Positions 1-7,060 of a DNA stretch of 64,000 bases are shown here, in pieces (position 1 is the stretch's first letter; each line of letters starts with the position of its first letter). Position numbers and translations under genes: made by a program. A model generated the notes under the pieces. The model did no database searches, had not been told where the DNA came from, and worked only from the letters and a program-made list of their open reading frames with translations. Origin of the DNA: Alphaproteobacteria bacterium (GTDB lineage: Bacteria; Pseudomonadota; Alphaproteobacteria; RF32; CAG-239); NCBI GenBank assembly GCA_900769705.1, contig CAAGHP010000009.1, positions 28,934 through 92,933 of the forward strand, given 5' to 3'.

Positions 1-465
1 AACGGTAAAATTTTAGATTTGGGCTGCGGAACAGGCTTGATCGGCTTAAAGCTGAAAAATCCCGACAACACCTTTTACGGCGTTGATTTATCCAAAGCCA
101 TGCTACAAAAAGCCAATCAAAAAAACGTGTATAAAGTCTTGGAACAAGCCGACGCCGTTGCTTATCTACAGCAGCATAAAAATGAGTTTTCGGCCATTGT
201 CGCCGCCGATGTTTTTTGCTATTTCGGAAATTTAGAAAAACTTCTGAAAGAAGCGGCTCCTACAAAAATTATTTTTTCAATCGAATCTGATTTGCAAACG
301 GAAAACTATAAAATTCAGCCGAACGGGCGCTATAAACATAATCTGTTGTATGTAGAAAATATACTGAAATCAGTAGGATACACCAATATAAAAAGCTATC
401 CGCTGGTTTTGCGCAAAGAAAACAATAAAAATGTTGACGGATTGATTTTTACAGCAGCCGTTTAG
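1..465 (+). CDS. Class I SAM-dependent methyltransferase, 5'-truncated
   Basis: The reading frame is open from the first base, so the true start lies before the window. The first visible residues carry the glycine-rich SAM-binding motif I (LDLGCGTGLIG). An acidic residue follows about 20 residues later in 'YGVDLSKAML', as expected for binding the ribose of SAM. 'AADVFCYFG' sits where the post-II/motif IV loop of small-molecule or TPR-linked methyltransferases is found. The substrate cannot be told from this fragment. The gene runs convergently into the YmdB-like gene and the two stop codons overlap (463-465 and 462-464). The family is secure; the function is not. Confidence 0.8.
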   Translation, partial: NGKILDLGCGTGLIGLKLKNPDNTFYGVDLSKAMLQKANQKNVYKVLEQADAVAYLQQHKNEFSAIVAADVFCYFGNLEKLLKEAAPTKIIFSIESDLQTENYKIQPNGRYKHNLLYVENILKSVGYTNIKSYPLVLRKENNKNVDGLIFTAAV

Positions 466-1250
466 TTCAACACAATCTGCCGAATGCTTTTGGCCAAGCC
501 GGTTTTGTCATCGGTTTCGACTAAAATTCCGTATAACACGCCCTCGCCTGCAGCCGGAGTAAGCTTGTCGCCGGCCGCATAGCAGCGACGCAAACGGCTA
601 ATCGGAGCAGCCGGATCAAAACCCAAAACCGAATTATAGCAGCCGCACATACCAACATCGGTAATATATGCCGTCCCCTGCGGAAGCACGCGACAATCGG
701 CTGTCGGTACATGAGTATGTGTGCCTGCGACAGCGCTGACACTCCCGTCCAGATAGTAGCCGAGCGCCAGTTTTTCGGAGGTTGCTTCGGCGTGTATATC
801 CACAAAAATTGCCTGAATATTTTTGCCGAGCGTATAATTTTTCAAAATATTATCAATAGCCTGCACCGGACAGTCTACCGCTTCCATATACAAACGCCCC
901 AACAGCTGAATAACCAAAATTCTGCGGCCGTCTGCCAGTTCGTACACCAAAAATCCGCGTCCAGGATTTCCGGCCGGAATATTTGCCGGACGGATAATCA
1001 TTTTGCAATCGTCTAAAAACGGAACAATATCGCGTTGATTTAAAAAATGGTTTCCGGTTACTAAAACATCGGCGCCTTTTTCCAAAAATTCACGGCCGAT
1101 TCCAGCCGTCACGCCAAAGCCGTGGGCAGAATTTTCGACGTTGGCAATAATCACATCAGCCTTGTACTCCGTTCGGATTTTAGCTAAATTTTTGAAAACC
1201 ACTTCGCGTCCCGGACGAGCCACAATATCTCCGCAATAAAATATCCGCAT
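462..1250 (-). CDS. YmdB-like metallophosphoesterase (TIGR00282 family)
   Basis: The 262-residue protein matches the TIGR00282/YmdB family of dimetal phosphodiesterases, some of which hydrolyse 2',3'-cyclic AMP. The metal-binding motifs appear in order: GD near residue 8 (MRIFYCGDIVARPGR), NVENSAHG, TGNH, DIHAEATSEK and GTHTHVPTAD. Length is normal for the family. I chose the ATG at 1250 because AGGAGA lies just upstream of it; an in-frame ATG 18 bases earlier has no ribosome site. It is probably cytosolic. The physiological substrate in this organism is unknown. Confidence 0.88.
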   Translation of the reverse strand: MRIFYCGDIVARPGREVVFKNLAKIRTEYKADVIIANVENSAHGFGVTAGIGREFLEKGADVLVTGNHFLNQRDIVPFLDDCKMIIRPANIPAGNPGRGFLVYELADGRRILVIQLLGRLYMEAVDCPVQAIDNILKNYTLGKNIQAIFVDIHAEATSEKLALGYYLDGSVSAVAGTHTHVPTADCRVLPQGTAYITDVGMCGCYNSVLGFDPAAPISRLRRCYAAGDKLTPAAGEGVLYGILVETDDKTGLAKSIRQIVLN

Positions 1251-1301
1251 ATTATCTCCTTTTTGCAAAGGTTATAGCAAAAACACCAATTTATGCAAGA
1301 T

Positions 1302-2210
1302 TTATTTTATACTGGGCAAAATCGGCTTTTTTAGAGGAAACGCCGCCAAAATAATACCGACAATCACAAGCATGGCTCCATAGATTTGAGATGAATAAAT
1401 TTCTTCATGCAAGGCGACATAAGCCGATATACAGCCAAATACAGGCAACAGATAATAAATCAATCCTGTCTGCACCAGTCCGATTATTTTTATGGCTTCA
1501 TTCCACCACAAATACGCCAATCCGGAATTTAAAAAGCCAATAACCAATAAAATTACGGTTTCTTTTTCACTGAGTTTCGGCAATGGTTCGTAAATTTGCT
1601 GCAATACAAAATCCGGAGTGCAAAATAAAACAGCGACTATGGTGGACGCGCTTAAAACCGTGAGAGCCGGTAATTTTGGCGATAAATGACGCTGACAAAG
1701 CGAATATGTTGCAAACATAACGGCGGATCCCAACATCCATAAATCTCCGCTGACAAAATCAAAGCTGCACAGATTATCAAAATTACCGTGCAAAATTACC
1801 AAAAGAACACCTATAAACGCCAAAACAATACCGCTAATGATACGGAAAGAGGGAATTTTATGCCGAAACAGGCTGTTAAGTATGATAATCAGCAGCGGCC
1901 CCAAAGTGGCAATCAGCGACATATCTATGACATTTGCCGTGTGTCCGGCATAATATACACAAATATTTACCAAAGCCATACCGCTTAGCCCCATAATCAC
2001 AATATACTCCAAATTCTGCCAAAGTAATTTTCGGTATATCCACAGACTTTTTAAGGTAAACGGCAAAAAGAAAATCATTGCCAAAAACCAGCGGATAAAA
2101 GAAATCTGCATCGGTGTCAAATTTAGCAGCAACTTGGCATATATATAATTCAGGCTCCATAAAAACACCGCGACCACAGCCAACGTATACCCCATAACAC
2201 GTGTTGACAT
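1302..2210 (-). CDS. EamA/DMT-family transporter
   Basis: A 302-residue, very hydrophobic protein with about ten predicted membrane helices. It has the two-repeat layout of the drug/metabolite transporter superfamily. The N-terminal repeat begins 'GYTLAVVAVFLWSLNYIYAKLLL' and the C-terminal repeat includes 'GFLNSGLAYLWWNEAIKIIG', typical of EamA domains. It is likely an inner-membrane exporter of a metabolite or amino acid, but the substrate cannot be read from sequence. GGAGA lies upstream of the ATG at 2210. It is divergent from the small periplasmic gene at 2319. Confidence 0.87.
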   Translation of the reverse strand: MSTRVMGYTLAVVAVFLWSLNYIYAKLLLNLTPMQISFIRWFLAMIFFLPFTLKSLWIYRKLLWQNLEYIVIMGLSGMALVNICVYYAGHTANVIDMSLIATLGPLLIIILNSLFRHKIPSFRIISGIVLAFIGVLLVILHGNFDNLCSFDFVSGDLWMLGSAVMFATYSLCQRHLSPKLPALTVLSASTIVAVLFCTPDFVLQQIYEPLPKLSEKETVILLVIGFLNSGLAYLWWNEAIKIIGLVQTGLIYYLLPVFGCISAYVALHEEIYSSQIYGAMLVIVGIILAAFPLKKPILPSIK

Positions 2211-2318
2211 ATTTTTCTCCTTTCCGCTTGGATATAATCATTAAATGCATATTTTCAAAAAATATGAATAATTTAGTAAGGATTTGTTGTTATTATCGGG
2301 CTAAAAGGAGCTGATATA

Positions 2319-2714
2319 ATGAAAAAATATATTTTACTATTGATTGCGGTATCGGGAATAATGCTTGCCGATTCAGCTTTGGCTAAAAAACGGGCTGAGT
2401 TTTCGGATAATCGGATAAATTGGAGCAAAGAGCTGGATTTGAATAAAGCTCAGCAGGCCAAAGTTAAGGAAATTTACGCCCAAAGCCATGAAAGAATTAA
2501 ATCATTGATGCAGCAAATAGATACTCTGCACCGTGAAATTGCCAATATCCGCCAAAATGACGACGAACAGATACGTACATTATTAAACGAAAAACAGCAA
2601 GTCAAGTTTGATAAGGTTCAGGCGCGTCTGAATAAAGGAAATCCGGAATTTGAAAAAGATAAAAACGGTAAAAAACCTTCTCGTAAAAGAATGCGCAACT
2701 ATGGAGGTATTTAA
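2319..2714 (+). CDS. Small periplasmic Spy/CpxP-like (LTxxQ) protein
   Basis: A 131-residue protein with a clear signal peptide ending in 'ADSALA'. The mature part is charged and helical. 'WSKELDLNKAQQAKVKEIYAQSHERIKSL' resembles the LTxxQ helix of the Spy/CpxP/heavy-metal-resistance family of periplasmic chaperones and sensors. A basic, Pro/Lys-rich tail follows. AAAGGAG precedes the ATG. It lies 60 bases upstream of another exported coiled-coil protein, so the two may be co-transcribed. Family membership is inferred from pattern, not an alignment. Confidence 0.6.
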   Translation: MKKYILLLIAVSGIMLADSALAKKRAEFSDNRINWSKELDLNKAQQAKVKEIYAQSHERIKSLMQQIDTLHREIANIRQNDDEQIRTLLNEKQQVKFDKVQARLNKGNPEFEKDKNGKKPSRKRMRNYGGI

Positions 2715-2774
2715 GACTTGCTAATTAAATAAAATCATATTACTATGCCATAAAAAATAGCAAAGGAAAGCGTT

Positions 2775-3380
2775 ATGAATATAAAATTTTTGACTATAAT
2801 TTTAAGTTTAGCCCTGCTGGCACAAAACGCCAAAGCGGACGAACAAGAAGAATTGGCGGTTTTTGGTTTGGATGAACCGGCAGTTGAAACTATGGAAGAC
2901 ATTGAAATTGAAACAGTCGATGAAACTCCGGCTGCGGAAAATTTAACTGCAGAGTCTAAAAATGCTTTGGAAGAAATTCCAAATATAGAAGAAACTCCTG
3001 CCGCTTCAGAAAACAAAGATGCCGACACAGCTGAAATTGCACACAATATCAATGATATGCAAAAGCAATTAGAGCAAAATCAGGAAGAGTTGAGCTATTA
3101 CATTAAGAATCTTAATTTACAGGCTTCTCAGCTTGACGCAGCTAAAGAAATCAGTGAAGAAGGCAGACTGCGTCAGATGCAGTTGATGCAAAACATTGAA
3201 CAGCTGCAGCAACAGGTAAATGATTTGGAACAAAAGAATCTGGCTAAATTTAAAGGCATTTTATCTACGGAACAGCAAGAACTGTTCAATAAATTGCAAG
3301 AAGTATATGCTAAAAATCTGCAAACTAAAGAAAAATTGCAGAAATTGATACACGAGCAAGAAAAAACAGCTGCAGAATAA
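2775..3380 (+). CDS. Exported acidic coiled-coil protein, function unknown
   Basis: A 201-residue protein with a signal peptide ending near 'AQNAKA'. An acidic, Glu/Thr/Pro-rich stretch (about residues 22-90) follows. After that comes a long coiled coil rich in Gln, Glu and Leu (about residues 90-200, with 'MQLMQNIEQLQQQVNDLEQ'). There is no catalytic motif. The layout suggests a periplasmic scaffold or an outer-membrane-tethered rod, as an inference from composition only. It ends just before a strong rho-independent terminator. Confidence 0.6.
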   Translation: MNIKFLTIILSLALLAQNAKADEQEELAVFGLDEPAVETMEDIEIETVDETPAAENLTAESKNALEEIPNIEETPAASENKDADTAEIAHNINDMQKQLEQNQEELSYYIKNLNLQASQLDAAKEISEEGRLRQMQLMQNIEQLQQQVNDLEQKNLAKFKGILSTEQQELFNKLQEVYAKNLQTKEKLQKLIHEQEKTAAE

Positions 3381-3408
3381 CAGCGTGTATAATACTATAA
3401 CTATTTAG

Positions 3409-3444
3409 AAGTGCGTAGTTTTTTATAACTTTCGCACTTTTTTT
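3409..3444 (+). terminator. Rho-independent terminator after the coiled-coil gene
   Basis: AAGTGCG (3409-3415) pairs with CGCACTT (3433-3439) and runs into seven T residues. It ends the transcript of the two small exported proteins and precedes tRNA-Pro. Confidence 0.75.
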
Positions 3445-3507
3445 GTAAAAAACTGAAAATTTTTGTTGCAATAAAAAATAATTGTATTAAAAGAGAGTTG
3501 TACTTAA

Positions 3508-3584
3508 CGGAGTGTAGTTCAGCCTGGTAGAACGCTACGTTCGGGACGTAGAGGTCGCTGATTCGAATTCAGTCACTCCGACCA
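3508..3584 (+). tRNA. tRNA-Pro (anticodon CGG)
   Basis: A 77-nt cloverleaf. Acceptor CGGAGTG (3508-3514) pairs with CACTCCG (3574-3580). The anticodon stem CTACG/CGTAG encloses the loop TTCGGGA, giving anticodon CGG. The T arm is GCTGA-TTCGAAT-TCAGT. The CCA end is encoded (3582-3584). This decodes the CCG proline codon. Confidence 0.95.
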
Positions 3585-3586
3585 AT

Positions 3587-3618
3587 AAAAAGCTCATCAT
3601 TAGATGAGCTTTTTTTTT
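3587..3618 (+). terminator. Terminator directly after tRNA-Pro
   Basis: GCTCATC (3592-3598) pairs with GATGAGC (3603-3609) around a four-base loop, flanked by A and T runs with a tail of about nine T. It would end tRNA-Pro transcription and separate it from the structured repeats that follow. Confidence 0.85.
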
Positions 3619-3748
3619 GGAATTGGAGTGAGAATGAGAATCAGCGAGAAAGCTGATTGACCAGGACAAGAGGCGGACGGGAGTACGCCGGTGAGGCAAA
3701 AAGCCGAGCGAGGACGCAGCGGCGAAGCCAATTCAATCACTCCGACCA
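3619..3748 (+). repeat. Structured 130-nt repeat, copy 1, with a tRNA-Pro-like 3' end
   Basis: First of two near-identical copies. Its last 20 bases match the 3' end of the adjacent tRNA-Pro at 18 positions, including the acceptor strand and CCA (3737-3748). An upstream GGAGTGA (3625-3631) can pair with TCACTCC (3737-3743), giving a tRNA-acceptor-like stem with a GACCA tail. Inside are a perfect hairpin AATCAGC/GCTGATT (about 3639-3658), a GGCG/CGCC hairpin and two short GGC/GCC hairpins. GAATTGG (3620-3626) could alternatively pair with CCAATTC. It could be a tRNA-derived non-coding RNA or a repeat duplicated with the tRNA tail. Confidence 0.65.
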
Positions 3749-3752
3749 AAAG

Positions 3753-3781
3753 AAAGCCTGCTTTTATAGCGGGCTTTTTTT
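3753..3781 (+). terminator. Terminator between the two repeat copies
   Basis: AAAGCCTGC (3753-3761) pairs with GCGGGCTTT (3769-3777) and is followed by a T run. Its sequence differs from the terminator before copy 1, although the repeats it separates are almost identical. Confidence 0.8.
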
Positions 3782-3904
3782 GGAATTGGAGTGAGAATGA
3801 GAATCAGCGAGAAAGCTGATTGACCAGGACGAGAGGCGGACGGGAGTACGCCGATGAGGCGGAAAGCCGAGCGAGGACGCAGCGGCGAAGCCAATTCAGT
3901 CACC
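3782..3904 (+). repeat. Structured repeat, copy 2, 3' end broken
   Basis: Second copy of the 130-nt element, near-identical to copy 1 across about 120 bases. The few differences are in loops (for example GGCAAAAAGCC against GGCGGAAAGCC). It matches the tRNA-Pro tail only as far as TTCAGTCAC. It then diverges, so it lacks the CCA-like end and has no terminator after it. Confidence 0.65.
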
Positions 3905-3981
3905 TGTCATTTAAATAAAAGAAAAAATTATAAAAAATAAATACTGCCTAAATTCGATTTTTTAATTAAAGTATTTTTTAA

Positions 3982-4176
3982 GTTATATCAACTATATTTA
4001 GTCTTATCAAAAATTATCATACCGGAAAAGGCAGTTATTTTTACGGCAATACAAATTGCGGAGGCAATAGAAAGTGTCTGGACACTATGACTTTAAGCGA
4101 CATTCAAAACCTTTGCAAATCTTGTCAGGAAGATAGAAAAGAGTGCTATATAGCTGTAAATTTTCTGGAATATTGA
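3982..4176 (+). pseudogene. C-terminal remnant of a prepilin-like protein
   Basis: The open frame has no usable start. It encodes a tail with the same cysteine-spaced pattern as the prepilin-like proteins at 24568 and 25592: 'TMTLSDIQNLCKSCQEDRKE' here, 'DMTLNDVHDTCNYCTGEDSC' there. A preceding 'YFYGNTNCGGNRKC' matches 'TYYGQSTCSGKAKC'. The prepilin signal and central region are missing. It is most simply a decayed or recombined gene copy. Bases 3905-3981 and 4177-4261 around it are AT-rich and hold nothing I can name. Confidence 0.7.
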
Positions 4177-4261
4177 TATGCTGCAACAAACGCATTGACA
4201 TCGGCATTTGAATATCTTATTTTTGAAACAGATATTTATTTTTATGTTGAACTAAATTTTT

Positions 4262-4525
4262 ATGCTTATTAAAGATATTACTTATGCTTTTAAGATTATC
4301 GGCGAGACAAAACAAGGAGATGTCAAAAGTTTGATTAAAAACATCGGATTTAAAATGTATCAGCATCTGGTTGCCATGAGGTTTATTAAAGAATATCGCC
4401 CGGCAAACAACACAGAAAAGCTTTGGAAAATTACCGATGCCGGTAGAGTTCAAGAAGAATTCTACCGCGAGCCGACAGATTTGGAAAAAAAAGACGGCCG
4501 CATTTTAGCCGGCTTTGGAGTCTAA
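4262..4525 (+). CDS. Small winged-helix-like protein, function unknown
   Basis: An 87-residue protein. The middle, 'GFKMYQHLVAMRFIKEYRP' then 'KLWKITDAGRVQEEFY', has the recognition-helix-then-wing rhythm of a small winged-helix domain. No Shine-Dalgarno site precedes the ATG; the leader is AT-rich. A strong terminator directly after the stop supports it as a real transcript. It may be a DNA-binding regulator, but this is a fold guess. Confidence 0.5.
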   Translation: MLIKDITYAFKIIGETKQGDVKSLIKNIGFKMYQHLVAMRFIKEYRPANNTEKLWKITDAGRVQEEFYREPTDLEKKDGRILAGFGV

Positions 4526-4528
4526 TAA

Positions 4529-4565
4529 AAAAGTCTCAGCACACACATAAGCTGAGACTTTTTTA
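4529..4565. terminator. Bidirectional terminator between the winged-helix gene and smpB
   Basis: AAGTCTCAGC (4531-4540) pairs perfectly with GCTGAGACTT (4551-4560). A and T runs on both sides let it serve both convergent genes. Confidence 0.85.
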
Positions 4566-4579
4566 TAATTTATTTTTTA

Positions 4580-5059
4580 TCAATGCGCCAACAAGCGGGA
4601 TTTTTCACGGTTCCAATCACGCTCTTTAGCGGTTTCGCGCTTATCATAAAGCTTTTTGCCGCGGCCCAAGCCAATTTCCAGCTTAGCACGGCCATGATTA
4701 TCAAAATAAAGCTTCATTGCAATCAAAGTAGCTCCTTTGCGAGCCAATGCATTTTGAATTTTGATAATTTCTTTATGATGCAGCAAAAGCTTGCGGCTAC
4801 GGCGCTCAACATGGCTTTCATAGCCTTTGTTAGCATATTCGGCAATAAATATGTTAGACATATAAACTTCGCCCTGCTCCACAGTTCCGTAGGCATCATT
4901 GATATTAGCATGCCCCAAGCGCAGTGATTTGACTTCGGTTCCGGTCAACACCAGACCGGCCTGAAAAACCTCGTCAATCACATAATCAAAATGCGCACGG
5001 CGGTTTTGCGCCACCTGCCCTGTCGAAATAAAATCAGATTTTTTCTTTTTTTCCGCCAT
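4580..5059 (-). CDS. smpB: SsrA-binding protein SmpB
   Basis: A 159-residue protein with the SmpB core: 'AHFDYVIDEVFQAGLVLTGTEVKSLR', 'GEVYMSNIFIAEY', then a basic helical tail 'GRGKKLYDKRETAKERDWNREKSR'. SmpB binds the tRNA-like part of tmRNA and delivers it to stalled ribosomes in trans-translation. Length is normal. Its ATG overlaps the stop of the bactofilin gene by one base (TAATG), so translation is probably coupled. No tmRNA gene was seen in this window. Confidence 0.97.
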   Translation of the reverse strand: MAEKKKKSDFISTGQVAQNRRAHFDYVIDEVFQAGLVLTGTEVKSLRLGHANINDAYGTVEQGEVYMSNIFIAEYANKGYESHVERRSRKLLLHHKEIIKIQNALARKGATLIAMKLYFDNHGRAKLEIGLGRGKKLYDKRETAKERDWNREKSRLLAH

Positions 5060-5556
5060 TATTTCACAGCTTTTAATGACTGTTCTGCCGGCTTATTTTC
5101 GGCTAATTTAGGCTCGGTCTTAGGCTGTTCCGTCGATTTAGGCTGAACATTAGTTGCTGCAGGTTTGGCCTGTGTTTCCGGGCGGCGGCTGCGCGGAACG
5201 CAGTTGCCCTCAATATAAGCACCAGGCTCCAAAGCGATTTTATTATAATACGCATTGCCGATTAAACGGGCATTGTTGGCCACAAAAAGCTCATCGGTGT
5301 CAATCACACCGTTAATTGTGCCATACACGCTCAGTGATTTAGCCTTGATATCGCCGACAATATAGCCTCGGGTACCAATAATAACTTCATTGCACATAAT
5401 ATTGCCTTCAAGCTTGCCGTCAATATGAATGGTATCCCCGCCCCAGATATCGCCTTTTATTTTGGTGTCACAGCTGATAATGCTTGGCACCGGCGTATTA
5501 GAACCACGGCTCATACGAGCAATTTTTAAATAAATTAAACGTTTTAAACTTCTCAT
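5059..5556 (-). CDS. Bactofilin (polymer-forming cytoskeletal protein)
   Basis: A 165-residue protein whose centre is a short right-handed beta-helix built from 'GDI/GNI..V.IG..G.I.GDI' repeats (about residues 30-125). A Pro/Lys/Glu-rich disordered tail follows. This is the bactofilin (DUF583) layout. Bactofilins form filaments that position wall enzymes. The gene lies directly after an M23 peptidase gene (10-base gap), the well-known bactofilin-peptidase pairing, so local wall remodelling is the likely job. TAAGGAGA stands before the ATG. Confidence 0.9.
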   Translation of the reverse strand: MRSLKRLIYLKIARMSRGSNTPVPSIISCDTKIKGDIWGGDTIHIDGKLEGNIMCNEVIIGTRGYIVGDIKAKSLSVYGTINGVIDTDELFVANNARLIGNAYYNKIALEPGAYIEGNCVPRSRRPETQAKPAATNVQPKSTEQPKTEPKLAENKPAEQSLKAVK

Positions 5557-5566
5557 TTTTATCTCC

Positions 5567-6826
5567 TTAATTCAGGCTGTTAAGAGTGATAAACGCGGCC
5601 GGATTAACATTAACGCCGCGAAATAAAACTTCATAGTGCAAATGGTTGCCGGTAGCGCGGCCGGTGCGCCCAACCTCACCCAGTGCTTGATTATATGCCA
5701 CTTTATCACCTTTTTTAACATAAATTTTGCGCATGTGTGCATATTTGGTTACAAAACCGTTACCATGGTCAACCACAACCAAATTACCATAACCGTTTTT
5801 TTGATAACCGGCAGAAACAACTCGTCCGGCAGCTTGCGCAGAAATACGGCTGCCGGCAGCGGCTCGCATGTCCAAACCTTTGTGATTAGCCAAATAGGCC
5901 TTAAACGGATCTTGGCGAGTACCGTATGGCGAACTCAACTGATAGCGATAAACCGGCTTGCCTAAAGGCACGCCTTTCATTGCTTGTTTATAATTTTCTA
6001 AGGTATCTATTTGTTTAAATGTTATAGACATTTTATCTAAAAGCTCGCGGTTTTCTATTTTCATTCCCTGAGCCGGCTCATAAGCTCCGCCTTTGCCTTC
6101 TTTAACATTGGTCAGCGGATTAAAATATTTATTTTTTGTTTTCAATGAGTTATTGATTTGAGTTAAAGAACTTTTAATCTGATCGATTTCACGACCGGAC
6201 AATTTATGAATTTTATCTAAAATAGCAATTTCCGCAGTTTCCAAACCTTTAACGGTTTCTTGAAGATTGGTAATTTTGCCGCCCAGCTCTTCAATTTTTT
6301 GCTTTAATTGATTGTTTTCTGTCTGGACAATATCTTTTTGCAGCAATGCTTCTTTTTTAGTGACTTTTTCTTCTATTTTATCAGCGTCTATCCAGCTTTC
6401 TGAATCGGCTATTTGCTTGATTTTATCTTCTACCACCAGAGCTTTTTCTTTATAATTTTTGATTTCTTTCAGCCCGTCGCCGGCTTCATCTATTGATGAA
6501 ACCACATTTTTCAGATTGTTTTGTAAAGCCGTGACATCAGACATCAAATCAATATAAGCATCACGGGTTTTACCAAGCTCTTTGTCTTTATGATGAATAA
6601 TGGTGGCCGAAATGTGATAGAAATAGTAATTATAACCGGACCAAGAGAAAACAGCCGCAAAGAGCATCAGTATAAACACCTGCAGGCGATGTGATATATT
6701 AAAAACCTTGGCGCGTCCGTTGCTGCGGAAAATAATTTCTTTATCAGCTAAAAAAGGCTTCTTTTCCGTATAAAGTACCTTTTGCTTTTTAAACTTGAAC
6801 TTATTTTTCTTCAAAATTTTTTTCAA
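5567..6826 (-). CDS. Membrane-anchored M23 peptidoglycan endopeptidase with coiled coil
   Basis: A 419-residue protein. A basic cytoplasmic N-terminus (about 1-45) is followed by one membrane helix (about 48-68), a long periplasmic coiled coil (about 80-240), and a C-terminal LytM/M23 domain. The zinc ligands are visible in 'HKGLDMRA' and 'HLHYE'; the usual 'YGNLVVVDHGNGFVTKYAHM' core is intact, so the enzyme looks active. It is the first gene of a bactofilin-smpB transcript unit. Its role is inferred as cutting wall cross-links where bactofilin recruits it. Confidence 0.9.
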   Translation of the reverse strand: MKKILKKNKFKFKKQKVLYTEKKPFLADKEIIFRSNGRAKVFNISHRLQVFILMLFAAVFSWSGYNYYFYHISATIIHHKDKELGKTRDAYIDLMSDVTALQNNLKNVVSSIDEAGDGLKEIKNYKEKALVVEDKIKQIADSESWIDADKIEEKVTKKEALLQKDIVQTENNQLKQKIEELGGKITNLQETVKGLETAEIAILDKIHKLSGREIDQIKSSLTQINNSLKTKNKYFNPLTNVKEGKGGAYEPAQGMKIENRELLDKMSITFKQIDTLENYKQAMKGVPLGKPVYRYQLSSPYGTRQDPFKAYLANHKGLDMRAAAGSRISAQAAGRVVSAGYQKNGYGNLVVVDHGNGFVTKYAHMRKIYVKKGDKVAYNQALGEVGRTGRATGNHLHYEVLFRGVNVNPAAFITLNSLN

Positions 6827-7060
6827 AAATTATTCCTCAAATAACACATACTTATAGTTTAACCGATTTATATATAACAGAAAATTTAAAAAAATAAAGT
6901 ATTTTTTGCTCTCTGTGTTTCAAAGTGTTGATAACCGGTCAAAACAAGGCTTTTTCATACGTATTTTTGCACATATTCAGAAATTAGCACTCATAAAAAT
7001 ATGGATTTTTTACAAAATTATTTTTATATTGCGGTATAAATATATGTGAAAGGCTTGATA

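Noticed and set aside
3660..3800. Open frame through the structured repeats (…TRGGREYAGEAKSRARTQ…)
   Set aside because: No start with a ribosome site, it crosses a terminator hairpin, and the copies differ in RNA loops, not in a codon-like way. A structured RNA explains it better.
4580..5059. tmRNA gene expected near smpB
   Set aside because: No tRNA-Ala-like ends or tag reading frame were found around smpB or in other gaps; the tRNA-tailed repeats at 3619 do not carry a tag-like ORF with the usual features.
7046..7060. GTG start for the MacA-type protein
   Set aside because: It adds only five residues and consumes the ribosome site that fits the ATG at 7061.
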